Shown here piece after piece: positions 26,001-34,700 of a DNA stretch of 40,809 nucleotides. How positions within the stretch are numbered: the first letter of the stretch is position 1; the number at the start of each line of letters is the position of its first letter. The stretch is from Myxococcota bacterium (GTDB lineage Bacteria > Myxococcota_A > UBA796 > UBA2385): positions 1-40,809 of the forward strand of contig JAKLKF010000066.1 of the NCBI GenBank assembly GCA_023150805.1, written 5' to 3'. The translations under genes and the position numbers were made by a program. The notes below the pieces were generated by a model. The model was not told where the DNA came from. It was given only the letters and a program-made list of their open reading frames with translations, and did no database searches.

Positions 26001-26610
26001 CCGCGCGCTGGTGCAGGCGGACCTGGGCCACCTGGCGGACGCGCGCGAGAACGCGGCCGAGGCGGCGCGCATGCAGCGGGAGCTGGGCAACCCCGAGGAG
26101 GAGCTGGCCGCGCACGTGATGACGGTGCGCGCGGCCCTGTTCGGCCGCGACCTGGACGGGGCGGAGGCCGGGCTGGCCGCCTGCCTCCCGCTGCTGGCCG
26201 AGCACGACACCGAGGGCTTCGGCCCGGTGGTGCACGCCTGGCGGGCGCAGGTGCTCGCGGCGCGGGGCCAGGTGGAGGCGGCCCGCGTGGCGCTCGACGC
26301 CTCGCTGGGCGCGCCGGGGCGCCCCTGGCCGCACCAGCGGGCGCGGGTGCTGCTGAACACGGCGCGGGCCTGCGAGGCGCTGGGGGAGACCGAGCGGGCG
26401 ACGGCCCTGGCCGAAGAGGCGCTGCGCCTGGCCGACACCAGCGGCTACCGCATGTACGTGATGCGCGCGCGCCTGCTCGCCGCCCGCAACGCCAGCGACG
26501 AGGCCGCGCGGGCTCGCCACCTGCGCGTGGGCGAGGCGCTGGCCCGCAGCCTGGCCGCCAACCTGCCCCGCGAGGACACGGCCAGCTTCGTCACCGAGCC
26601 GGGTCGGTAG
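23083..26610 (+). CDS. Ser/Thr protein kinase with NTPase and TPR regions (kinase 1)
   Basis: The product has 1175 residues. Kinase domain, about residues 18-280: glycine loop GRGGMA, AIKLML lysine, HRDVTPSN catalytic loop, DFGVVK, APEQITG. In the catalytic loop the usual Lys after HRDx is Thr; the catalytic Asp is kept. A STAND/AAA-like NTPase region (about 300-620) follows with P-loop STDGMGKSRL and a Walker B-like LVVIDDAQRV. The last 400 residues are TPR-type helices (for example RRALELARELGDDLRTSRAAAELG). There is no membrane segment, so it is a cytosolic kinase-scaffold. It is divergent from the PP2C gene. This architecture is typical of Myxococcota. Confidence 0.92.
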   Translation: MDPAPSSIPQPGEHVGPYRVLGELGRGGMATVLEVEHQATGARRAIKLMLPVARADEVARRMEREFLALSRLHHPAVLQVYEAGVYQRRPWFAMEALRGEELGVAVERWRSLAPAERFARARQVLTLLAEALAYIHDQGLVHRDVTPSNIMLLHGPDPAGAGLRLMDFGVVKEPGAELTVVGEVVGTVAYIAPEQITGGPVDARADLYALGAVLYLMLTGRRPFNARNLAGYLDKHLNRAARPPRELAPTLPERLDEICLRLLEKDPDARFASARHLLLALDDGPGPSATLGPKGLDMSHLPLAGRAAALGTLREAVTRLLARPGGPRAGDLTGPTDPGGVARPPGGLIVVSSTDGMGKSRLAGEAIAMARQVDVAVTRVRGTGDPRPWSGFRAILEALQAVPGFRLPDSLRRALEGGRKAETWAVAAAARELVEASGPRLVVIDDAQRVDRASLELVGLLARNLVGRDRFPLLLLLTRDTGEPGPSLDALVAPDGPLHGSGLVPQRIDLGPLSQAAVEELLLHLVVDGPAARALALRLHGDSRGNPFFLSQMLRALVAQGVILPGEAGQRGTIALDAGELARAALPVPGSIRQALLARLAPVSPDVRAVLDILAIAREPLDDAVTGEASGLGAGERLAQALAEATRAGLVSAGDAGHGRHTLARHRLADVLVEELPEPRRRDLHGRLARALELCHRRDLGPVTGAVADHYDAAGYAAIAWPYHLAAARLLHQRGDMAETLERLDRGLVLEPRARGYAPLGEADRRLSEALQLRAAALVHLGQWEEGRTEARRALELARELGDDLRTSRAAAELGALCRRRHDLDEAREWLELALHHARLSGDRAARIVPLYELGALHWARGDLEAARAEWVEVLAAAEALSDERMQALGANGLGVLALCRGDAAEARRQFERAIDLCERYGMAERLVVSRINLIELHHLTGNLRKGVELADQTVASAREVDNAYGVALGLRYRALVQADLGHLADARENAAEAARMQRELGNPEEELAAHVMTVRAALFGRDLDGAEAGLAACLPLLAEHDTEGFGPVVHAWRAQVLAARGQVEAARVALDASLGAPGRPWPHQRARVLLNTARACEALGETERATALAEEALRLADTSGYRMYVMRARLLAARNASDEAARARHLRVGEALARSLAANLPREDTASFVTEPGR

Positions 26611-26618
26611 GCGCCACC

Positions 26619-26639
26619 CCGGCGGGCAGGCCCCGCCGG
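26619..26639. terminator. 8-bp hairpin between convergent genes
   Basis: CCGGCGGG (26619-26626) pairs with CCCGCCGG (26632-26639) over the loop CAGGC, in the 34-bp gap between kinase 1 and the SNF2 gene. There is no T-run. The loop resembles the ACAGG loop of the 8056 hairpin. Confidence 0.5.
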
Positions 26640-26644
26640 CGGCC

Positions 26645-29600
26645 TCACCGCGGCGGAGGGGGCAGGGCCGCCCAGCGGCGGATCGCGGGTCGGCCCAGGG
26701 TCAGGTCGGTCTTGCGGCCGACGGGCGAGGACCCGGCGGCCAGCTCCTCGCAGTAGGCCGAGAAGAGCGGCTCCAGCTCGCCCGGATCGTGGATGGCGCG
26801 CCCGCGCAGGTCCAGCCAGGCCGCCAGGTGCGTGGCCGCCATGGCGTAGTTGCGCCGGGTGTGGGTGCTCAGGCGGCCGGCGGCGTGGTCGGACTCCAGG
26901 CTGAGCTGGAAGCGCGCCAGCCATGCGCCGATGTCGATGCCCTGCGGTTCGGCGAGGGGTTGCGGGGCGGGCGCGGGGGAGGCCGGCGGGGAGGGGAGGG
27001 GCTCGACGCCCGAGGCCGGCTCGTCGCCCCGGATGAGCCCGACCAGCTCGTCGACCGACAGGGCGGCGCCGCCGTCGGCCCCGGCGATGAGCGCGTCGGC
27101 CAGCGCCCGCTTGCGCTCGTGCAGCGCGACGATCGCCTGCTCGACCGTGTCGCGCGCCACCAGGCGGTAGACGGTCACCGGCTGCCGCTGGCCGATGCGG
27201 TGGGCGCGGTCGGTGGCCTGGTCCTCGACCGCCGGGTTCCACCAGGGGTCCATGTGCACGACATAGGTGGCGGCGGTCAGGTTGAGCCCCGTCCCCCCGG
27301 CCTTCAGCGAGATGAGGAAAACGTCGCCCTCGCCGCGCTGGAAGGCCTCGACCTCGCGCTGGCGCTGCTCGGCGGGGGTGCCGCCGTCGATGCGCCGCAG
27401 CCGGTAGCCCTGGGGGCCGAGCGCGGCCGCCACCAGGTCCAGGTGGCGCGTGAACTGGCTGAAGACCAGGGCCTTGTGGCCCCCCTCGCGCACCTCCTCC
27501 AGCAGGTCGAGCAGGGCGTCGAGCTTGGCCGAGGTGGCAGGCGCCTCGGGCAGCACCAGCCGGCCGTGGCAGGCGAGCTGGCGCAGCCGCGTGAGGGCGG
27601 CCAGCACGTGGAAGCGGTCGCCCGGGCCCGTGGCGAAGCGCTCCAGGGCGTCGCGGCGGGCGGCCTCGTACAGCGCGCGCTCCTCGGCCGAGAGCTCCAC
27701 CTCGAGGCAGATCTCCTGGCGGGCGGGCAGCTCGGCCGCCACCTCGGCCTTGGTGCGGCGCAGCAGGAAGGGCCGCAGCAGGCTGGCGAGGGCGGCGCGC
27801 GCGGCGGGGTCGTCGCGCCGCACGATCGGCGCCTCGAAGCGGGTCCGGAAGCGCTCCTGGCTGCCCAGCAGCCCGGGCACCACCGCGCGGAACAGGCTCC
27901 ACAGCTCGCCGACGTGGTTCTCCAGCGGGGTGCCGGACAGGGCCAGCGTGAAGCCGGCCTGGAGCTGGCGGCTGGCCCGGGCCCGCCGGGTGGCGGCGTT
28001 CTTGATCGCCTGGGCCTCGTCGAGGATCACCGTGCCCCAGGCCACCGCGGACAGGGCCTCCTCGTCCCGGGCCAGCAGGTCCCAGGAGGTCACGACCAGG
28101 CAGCCGGGGCCGAGATCCTGCAGCAGCGCGGCGCGGTCGGCGCCGCGGTAGGCCCGGAGCTGGAGGGACGGCGCGAAGTGGCGGGCCTCGGCCAGCCAGT
28201 TGAAGCCGACGGAGGTGGGCGCGACCACCAGGGCCGGGCCCTCCTGCTGCCGGTGCAGGAGCAGGCCCAGCGCCTGGACCGTCTTGCCCAGGCCCATGTC
28301 GTCGGCCAGCACCGCGCCGGGCGCCCAGGCCGCGCGCCGCCGCAGCCACAGCAGCCCCTCCTGCTGGTAGGGGCGCAGCTCGGCCCGCAGGCCCGGGGTG
28401 GGCTCGGGTCGCAGGGCGCCGGCGGCGCGGATCCGCTGGGCCAGGCCTCTCCAGCCGGCGTTGCCGACGATGCGCGCGCCGCCCTCCTCCAGGGCCAGCA
28501 GGCCGTCGGCGGCCAGCTCGTGCAGGCGCAGGCTGGACCCCTCGCCCTCGCCCTGGCCGTCGAGGGCCGACAGGCCGCTGGCCAGCTCCCGCGCCAGCCG
28601 CAGCCAGCGGCCGGGCTCGAGCTCGACGTGGTCGCGGCCCTGCCGCAGCGCCTCGCGCAGGCGCTCCAGGTGGACCGCCTGCCCGTCGACCTGCACGCTG
28701 GCGCCGATGTCCAGCCAGCCCCCGCCGCCGGTGACCTTGAGCGAGAGGTCCCCCAGGTTCGCGCGCACCACCCGGGCGGTGGGCCCGAGCCAGGTGCGGG
28801 CCACGCCGGGGTCCAGGAGATCCAGCCGCTCCAGGAAGGGCAGGATCTGCGAGGGGTCGTGCAGGGTCCAGCCCCAGGGGCGCTGCGGCTCGGCCAGGCC
28901 CAGGGCGCGGGCCAGCGCCAGGGCGCCCGCGCGCTCGGCGTCCAGGTCCCGGTCGGCGAAGACCAGCCCGTCCCCCTCGTGGGACCACAGCCGGCGCGGC
29001 TCGGCGCCCGGCGCCCGCGCCCGGCCCGGCAGGGGGTGGACCTGCAGGTCGACCCGGACGCTGCCGTCGGGTCCGAGCTGCAGGACCAGGCCGGCCTGTG
29101 GGTCGGCCGCGCGCGGGGTCGCCGGGACCTCGTCGTCCAGCTCGACGGTCATCGCCTCGGACAGATCCGGCAGCAGCGGCGCCAGGCCCTCGGCGGGCCA
29201 GTCCTCGATACGCGTGGCCCGCAGCAGCGCCGCCGGCAGGCGCGGATCCAGGTCCAGCAGGTGCACGGTGCCGGTGTCCGGCTCCAGCACCGGGACGGGG
29301 GCGCAGCCCGCGGCCAGGACCGCCAGGCGCTGCAGGTGGGCGGGCAGCAGGATCATCTCCCCCAGGCGCACGACCAGGCGCGCGCGCCCCTCGTGGCGCG
29401 CCCAGCGCAGGACCAGGCGTGAGCCGCGCACCTGCAGCGGCCGGCCCTGGTGCACCAGCCGCGGGTGGTCGGCCAACAGCTGCAGCGCCGCGACCAGGGC
29501 CGCCGGCTCGCGCAGGTGGCCGGACCATGCCAGCACGGCGACCTGGCGGTCGGCGGGCAGGGGCAGGCCGCGGTGGTGCTGCGGGGCGAGGTGGGCGGAG

Positions 29601-30709
29601 GATGCCCAGGTCCGCAGCCCCTCCTTGCGGGAATAGGCGCGGCAGAGGACCGAGGAGAGGGTCAGCGTGCCCAGCTCGCCCTCCAGCTCCCAGCCGGGCA
29701 GCCGCCCCTCCTCGTCGGGCCAGGGCGCCGGCCCCCCCTGCAGCGCGTCGCGCACGGCCTGGGCGCCGCGCCGCCAGTCCGGCGGCGCCATCAGCTCCAG
29801 CACCTGGCTGCGCAGGACGGGCACCACGGTGGGCTCGATCAGGGCCTGCACCATCCAGGCCAGCGCGGCCTGGGACGCCAGGCACGCCGGCGCGCCGCAG
29901 GCGCAACGCACCTGCCCGGCCAGGGGCCCCTGGAGCTGGAAGCGCACCCGGGTCAGGCGTGGGGCCGAGGCCGGGTCCAGCACGTGCAGGTCGATCCAGC
30001 CCTCGGCCTCGTCGCAGGTGTAGCCCTCCAGCTTGGAGCCGACCTGCTGGGCGCCCAGGCGGGGGCGCCCGGCGCGGTAGGCATGGAGCCAGCGTTCCAG
30101 CAGGGGCTGGCCGGGAGCGTCGGGGGCGGGACGCAGGGCGAGCAGCGCCTGGTCGATCGACGCGATCCGCGGCTGGCGCAGCAGCTCGCGCACCGCGGAC
30201 ACCAGCTCCCGGGCATGCACGGCGCCGGCCACCCCCGGGCGCGGGTCCAGCCCTTGCAGCACCTCGCGCAGGCCGGCCTGGCCCCAGACCTGCATCGGGA
30301 TGCCGCCGGGGTGCAGCAGGCCCGCCAGCGCGGTCCGGACGGGCTGGTCCAGGCGGTGGCCGTGCCCGGCGTCGACCAGCGCCGGGACCAGGTCCGCCGG
30401 GGTGGGCTCGGCGGCGGGCGCCCGGCCGGGGCCGGCGGCGCGGGGCGTGGGGTTGCGGGCCCAGGACAGCATCGCGGCGTCGGCGTGCACGCAGCGCTGG
30501 CCGCCGCAGGAGCAGCGGGCCTGGAGCTGGCCGTCGGGCAGCAGCCGCACCTCGACGTCGTGCTCGGCCACCGCGGCGACCAGCCGCCGCTCCCGTGGGA
30601 GCCAACGGGGATCGTGCACGTCGCCGAGGTGGCGCGTGGCCCGGCCGATCCGCACGCTCCCCAGCAAGGCGACGAGCTGCTTGGGGGTCGGGAAGGCGGG
30701 GTCGGACAT
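26645..30709 (-). CDS. SWIM zinc-finger SNF2/RapA-type helicase with C-terminal recombinase-like domain
   Basis: The product has 1354 residues. N-terminus: SWIM finger CSCGGQRCVH (Cys66, Cys68, Cys73, His75). Near 29900 a second motif with the same spacing, CACGAPACLA, has Ala in place of the His. The SNF2 ATPase lies in the second half: DDMGLGKTVQ (Walker A), VILDEAQAIKN (DEAQ), LALSGTPLEN, LVFSQFTRHLD, then GGTGLNLTAATYVVHMDPWWNP and DRAHRIGQ. SNF2 proteins use ATP to move along DNA and displace proteins. The last 90 or so residues (LSTHTRRNYAMAATHLAAWL...) look like the SAM-like core-binding domain of tyrosine recombinases, an unusual addition. No strong ribosome site precedes ATG 30709. 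Confidence 0.9.
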   Translation of the reverse strand: MSDPAFPTPKQLVALLGSVRIGRATRHLGDVHDPRWLPRERRLVAAVAEHDVEVRLLPDGQLQARCSCGGQRCVHADAAMLSWARNPTPRAAGPGRAPAAEPTPADLVPALVDAGHGHRLDQPVRTALAGLLHPGGIPMQVWGQAGLREVLQGLDPRPGVAGAVHARELVSAVRELLRQPRIASIDQALLALRPAPDAPGQPLLERWLHAYRAGRPRLGAQQVGSKLEGYTCDEAEGWIDLHVLDPASAPRLTRVRFQLQGPLAGQVRCACGAPACLASQAALAWMVQALIEPTVVPVLRSQVLELMAPPDWRRGAQAVRDALQGGPAPWPDEEGRLPGWELEGELGTLTLSSVLCRAYSRKEGLRTWASSAHLAPQHHRGLPLPADRQVAVLAWSGHLREPAALVAALQLLADHPRLVHQGRPLQVRGSRLVLRWARHEGRARLVVRLGEMILLPAHLQRLAVLAAGCAPVPVLEPDTGTVHLLDLDPRLPAALLRATRIEDWPAEGLAPLLPDLSEAMTVELDDEVPATPRAADPQAGLVLQLGPDGSVRVDLQVHPLPGRARAPGAEPRRLWSHEGDGLVFADRDLDAERAGALALARALGLAEPQRPWGWTLHDPSQILPFLERLDLLDPGVARTWLGPTARVVRANLGDLSLKVTGGGGWLDIGASVQVDGQAVHLERLREALRQGRDHVELEPGRWLRLARELASGLSALDGQGEGEGSSLRLHELAADGLLALEEGGARIVGNAGWRGLAQRIRAAGALRPEPTPGLRAELRPYQQEGLLWLRRRAAWAPGAVLADDMGLGKTVQALGLLLHRQQEGPALVVAPTSVGFNWLAEARHFAPSLQLRAYRGADRAALLQDLGPGCLVVTSWDLLARDEEALSAVAWGTVILDEAQAIKNAATRRARASRQLQAGFTLALSGTPLENHVGELWSLFRAVVPGLLGSQERFRTRFEAPIVRRDDPAARAALASLLRPFLLRRTKAEVAAELPARQEICLEVELSAEERALYEAARRDALERFATGPGDRFHVLAALTRLRQLACHGRLVLPEAPATSAKLDALLDLLEEVREGGHKALVFSQFTRHLDLVAAALGPQGYRLRRIDGGTPAEQRQREVEAFQRGEGDVFLISLKAGGTGLNLTAATYVVHMDPWWNPAVEDQATDRAHRIGQRQPVTVYRLVARDTVEQAIVALHERKRALADALIAGADGGAALSVDELVGLIRGDEPASGVEPLPSPPASPAPAPQPLAEPQGIDIGAWLARFQLSLESDHAAGRLSTHTRRNYAMAATHLAAWLDLRGRAIHDPGELEPLFSAYCEELAAGSSPVGRKTDLTLGRPAIRRWAALPPPPR

Positions 30710-30757
30710 CGGGGGGCCCTATCCGACCGCTCGACCGCCGCGAGGACGGCGATGCGC

Positions 30758-30763
30758 TACGAT
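30758..30763 (+). promoter_or_regulatory. TACGAT -10 element 6 nt before the selenoprotein start
   Basis: It ends 6 nt before ATG 30770 and would give a leaderless transcript. If ATG 30752 (preceded by GAGG at 30742-30745) is used instead, the box is internal and not functional. Confidence 0.35.
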
Positions 30764-30769
30764 CACCGC

Positions 30770-31456
30770 ATGCCGACGCTCCTGCTCTCCCTCCTCCTGG
30801 CCCTGCTGCCGGCCTGTGGCGACAAGGACACCGACGACTCGGGGACGCCCCCAGGCGACGGGGGTGGCACGGGCGACGGGGGTGGCACCGGCGACGGGGG
30901 CGGCACCGGCGACGGGGGCGGCACCGGCGACGGGGGTGGCACGGGCGACGGGGGCGGCACGGGCGACGGGGGCGGCACCGGCGACGGGGGCACGGCCGCG
31001 GCGCCGATGCCGGACTTCTCGCTGCTCGACGTGAACCCCGGCTCGGCGCGCTACGGCCAGGCCGTCTCGCCGCGCGACTACCTGGAGCAGGTCTCGGGCT
31101 GGTACTTCACCCACGCCACGTGAAGCTACTGCCGTAGCCAGGCTGGCTACCTCAGCGCCCTGCAGGACGAGCTGTCCGCCGCTCACCCCGGCCTGGACAT
31201 CCACCTGCTCATCGTCAACGAGAACGGCTACGAGTCGGGCCTGGAGGACCTCTTCGCCGTCACCGACCTCCCGGTGGTCCAGGACGACGAGACGGCCCGG
31301 GTCTGGGAGTCCTGGGAGGCCACCTGGCGCGACACCTGGGTGCTCGACGGGGGCAACGAGGCCTGCGGGGTCTACAACCTGACCGAGCACGACCTCTCGG
31401 ACCCCGTCGAGTACGCCGGGCTCTACGACCTGCTGGTGGCCTGCGCAGGAGGGTAG
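30770..31456 (+). CDS. Selenocysteine-containing thioredoxin-like lipoprotein (UGA at 31121 decoded as Sec)
   Basis: The frame runs from ATG 30770 to TAG 31456 with a single in-frame TGA at 31121. Both sides of the TGA are clearly coding and in the same frame. The 228-residue product has a lipoprotein-like start (LLALLPACGD, Cys16), then seven GDGGGT repeats plus a shorter eighth as linker, then SPRDYLEQVSGWYFTHAT-U-SYC-RSQAGYL. Sec118 and Cys121 form a UxxC redox pair at the usual thioredoxin position, with TDLPVVQD as a likely cis-Pro loop. It would be a periplasm-facing redox enzyme. ATG 30752, with GAGG upstream, would add MRYDHR. Standard gene finders would split it into two ORFs. Confidence 0.8.
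30854..30994 (+). repeat. 18-bp tandem repeat coding GDGGGT
   Basis: Seven full 18-bp units and one shorter unit encode a Gly/Asp-rich linker between the lipoprotein anchor and the redox domain. Units differ only at third positions. Copy number is likely to vary between strains. Confidence 0.85.
31129..31155 (+). promoter_or_regulatory. Bacterial SECIS element
   Basis: GTAGCC (31134-31139) pairs with GGCTAC (31145-31150) over the loop AGGCT. A lower stem, CTG/CAG (31129-31131 with 31153-31155), extends it across a 2x2 internal loop. The loop G (31141) is 17 nt after the UGA and second in the loop, matching the bacterial SECIS rule and resembling the fdhF loop. Confidence 0.75.
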
Positions 31457-31465
31457 GGCGGGTCC

Positions 31466-31744
31466 ATGTGCCGCAACATCCGCCTGCTCTACAACTTCGC
31501 TCCCCCGGTGACCGAGGAGGAGATCCACGACGCGGCGCTGCAGTACGTGCGCAAGGTGACCGGGATGCGGACGCCGGCGCGCGCCAACCAGGCCGCCTTC
31601 GACGCCGCCGTGGCCGAGGTCGCCGCCGCCACGCGCCGCCTGCTCCTCGACGAGCTGCGCACCACGGCGCCGCCGCGCGATCGGCAGGTCGAGGCGGAGC
31701 GCGCGCGGCAGCGCGGCCGGAAGCGGCAGGCCCGCGCGGGCTGA
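31466..31744 (+). CDS. DUF2277 family protein
   Basis: This 92-residue protein starts MCRNIRLLYNFAPPVTEEEI, followed by ALQYVRKVTGM and ANQAAFDAAVAEVAAATRRLL, the DUF2277 pattern throughout. The C-terminal 30 residues are basic (RARQRGRKRQARAG) and may bind nucleic acid. It starts 9 bp after the selenoprotein stop, so it may be cotranscribed with it. DUF2277 function is unknown. Confidence 0.9.
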   Translation: MCRNIRLLYNFAPPVTEEEIHDAALQYVRKVTGMRTPARANQAAFDAAVAEVAAATRRLLLDELRTTAPPRDRQVEAERARQRGRKRQARAG

Positions 31745-31779
31745 GGGGCCCGCCGACCCGCCGGAGCCCGCCTTGCGGC

Positions 31780-31785
31780 TACACT
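31780..31785 (+). promoter_or_regulatory. TACACT -10 element 7 nt before the kinase 2 start
   Basis: TACACT ends 7 nt before ATG 31793, the same leaderless-type placement seen before 9968 and 30770. Confidence 0.35.
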
Positions 31786-31792
31786 CGGCGGG

Positions 31793-34700
31793 ATGTCGAT
31801 CGACACCCCCCCCTTGCCCGGCGACGTGGTCGGCGCCTACACGCTCCAGGAGGTCCTGGGGGTGGGGGGCATGGCCACGGTGTACCGGGCGGTGGAGGAG
31901 GGCGGCCGCCCCGTCGCGGTGAAGATCCTCCACCCCGGCAAGGCCGGCACCGACGACGCCCGCCGCTTCCGCCGCGAGTTCCTGACCCTGCGCGAGCTGC
32001 GGGATCCCAACGTGGTCGAGGTCTACGAGGCCGGCGTGCACGGCGACTACCCGTGGATCGCGATGGAGCTGGTGGACGGCACCGACCTGGGCACCCTGGT
32101 CGAGCGCTGGGCCCTGGACCCGCCGCCCGACCGCTTCGCGCGCGTCGAGGCGATGCTGCGCGCGCTGTGCGCCGCCCTGGCCCACGTGCACGAGGCGGGG
32201 CTGATCCACCGCGACATCAAGCCCAGCAACGTGCTGGTGACCCGGGACGGCCAGGCCAAGCTCACCGACTTCGGCGTGGTCAAGGCCCCCGGCCAGTTCA
32301 CCACCCAGCTCACCATGGCCGGGCGGCTGGTCGGCACCATCGCCTTCATGGCGCCGGAGCAGATCACCGGCGACGCCGTCGACAGCCGGGCCGACCTGTA
32401 CAGCCTGGGCGCCGTGCTCTACGTGATGCTCACCGACCGCCGGCCGATCCAGGCCGACAGCATCGCCGGCTACCTCGCCCGCCACCTCACCCACACGCCG
32501 CAGCCGCCCAGCGAGCTCGACCCGCGCGTCCCCCCGCGCCTGGAGGAGGTCTGCCTCAACCTGCTGCGCAAGGACCCGGCCCAGCGCTACGCCTCGGCCC
32601 GGCAGGTGCTGGCGGCGCTGGACCAGGACCAGGGGCAGCGGCGGCTGCCCGTGCACGGCCGCGAGGAGGAGCTGGCGCGCCTGCTGCGCCGGGTCGAGCA
32701 GGTCGCCGGCGGCGAGGGCGGGGTGGTGGTGCTGGTCGCGCCGGAGGGCACCGGGAAGAGCGCCCTGCTCGACGAGCTGGTCGCGCGCGCCCGGGCCGCC
32801 GGCCAGGACGTCGCCTGGGCCGACGGCGCCGGCGTGCACCCGCTGCGCGCCCTGCGCGCCCAGCTCCCCGTCCGCGGCCCGGCCGAGGAGGACCTGACCG
32901 ATCCGGGCGAGGACATCGCCGACCTGACGACCGGGCGCCCCTGGACCCTGGTGCTGGACCACCTCGACCGCCTCGCGCCCATGGAGCTCGAGGTCCTCAC
33001 GCGCCTGGTCCGGCGGCAGGTCGCCATCCACGGCGAGCCGCTGCTGCTGATCACGGCGGTGGACGACCCGCGCGGTCGCGTCGCCGGGCTGATCGACGGA
33101 TCGGACACCGGCCTGACCCCGCAGCGGGTGGAGCTGGCGCCGCTGGACCACCGGGCCGTCACGGCGATGGTGCGCGACCGCGGCCTGGGCGGACCGGCCG
33201 GCGCGGCGCTGGGCCGGCGCCTGGCGGAGGAGGCCCTGGGCCTGCCGGGGGCCGTGCGCGAGCACCTGGACGCGATGGTGCGCGCCGGGTGGCTGGTCGC
33301 CGGCGAGGGGGGGGAGCTGCGCTGCACGCGCCCGGTGGACGCGCTGCGGGACGATCCCCTCCCGGTGCCCGAGCGCTTCCGCCAGCGCGAGGTCGAGCGC
33401 CTGTCCCGGCTGACGGACGAGGCCCTGGCGCTGCTGGACGGGCTGGCCATCCTCGCGACCGAGGCCCCGCTCTCGCTGGCCGCCTCCCTGGTCGGGCTGG
33501 ACGCCCCCACCGCGTCGCAGGCGGCGACCAGCCTGGCCGAGGCGGGGCTGGTGAGCCGGCGGATCAGCGGCGTGGACGAGCTGGTCCACCTGGCCTCCGA
33601 CCGCACCCGCGACGTGGTGCTGGACCTGCTGGCGCCGGCGCGGCGCGGCCAGCTCCACCGTGCGGCGGCGGCCCTGCTGGGCCAGCGGGGGCGGCGGCGC
33701 CCCGACGCCGTGGGGGAAGAGGTCATCCGCCACCTGCTGGCCGGCGGCGAGCGGGCGCGCGCCTACCCCCTGCTGCTGGCCAGCAGCAAGCGGCGGCTGG
33801 CGGCCGGCCAGGTCGAGAGCGCGGCCCGCCTGCTGCGCCGCGCCGCGGCGGTGCGCGAGGAGGTCGAGGCCCAGCTCCCCCCCGACGAGGTGGCCCGCCA
33901 CGCCACCGCGCTGCACGCCCTGCAGGGCGAGGCGGCCTGGCGCCTGGGCGACCTCACCGGTGCCCAGGAGGCCTGGGACCAGGCCCTGGGCCAGGCCCAG
34001 GCGACCGGCGACGCGATGGCCACCCACCACGCCCGGGCCGGGGTCGGGCTGGTGCTCGCCGCGCGCGGCGAGGGGCGCGCGGCCGCCGGCCTGCTGCGGC
34101 GCGCGGTGGAGGGCCTCCCTCCGGGCGACCCGATGTGGGCGCCGGCCGGGCAGGCCCTGGCCGAGGTGCTGCTGGGCGAGGGGGAGGTCGACGCGGCCCA
34201 CCGCACCTGGCGCCGCCTGCTGGAGGTGGGCGAGGCGGTGGGCAGCGAGCGGGTCGTGGCGCGGGCGCTGGCCGGCGTGGCCCAGGTGGAGCTGTGCCAG
34301 GGGTCGCTGGACGCGGCCGCCGCCGCCCTCACCCGCGCCGCCACGCGCCTGCGCGTGCTCGAGGACGACGCCGCCCTGGTGCCGGTCCTGCTGCGCCTGT
34401 CCGAGGCCCTGGTGGCCGACGGTCGCCTGCACGACGCCCGCGAGCGGGCGATGGAGGCCGAGCGCTCGGCGCGCTCCACCGGCCGGCTCGAGCCGCGCAT
34501 CCAGGCCCTGGGGCTGGCCGCCACGGCCCTGGCCTCGCTGGGCACCGACGCCGAGGGGCGGCAGGTCGCCCGCGAGGCCGTGGCGATGGCGCGGTCGCGG
34601 GACCTCGGGCAGCACGCCGGCGCGCTGGTGGCGGTCCTGCCGGCGGCCCGGGCCCTGCTGGACCTGGGCCTGCACGACGAGGCGGCCGCCCTCTTCCCCG

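Noticed and set aside
31121..31123. TGA as a true stop or a nonsense mutation making a pseudogene
   Set aside because: The frame stays coding after the TGA, the TGA falls at a redox Cys position, and a SECIS hairpin follows.
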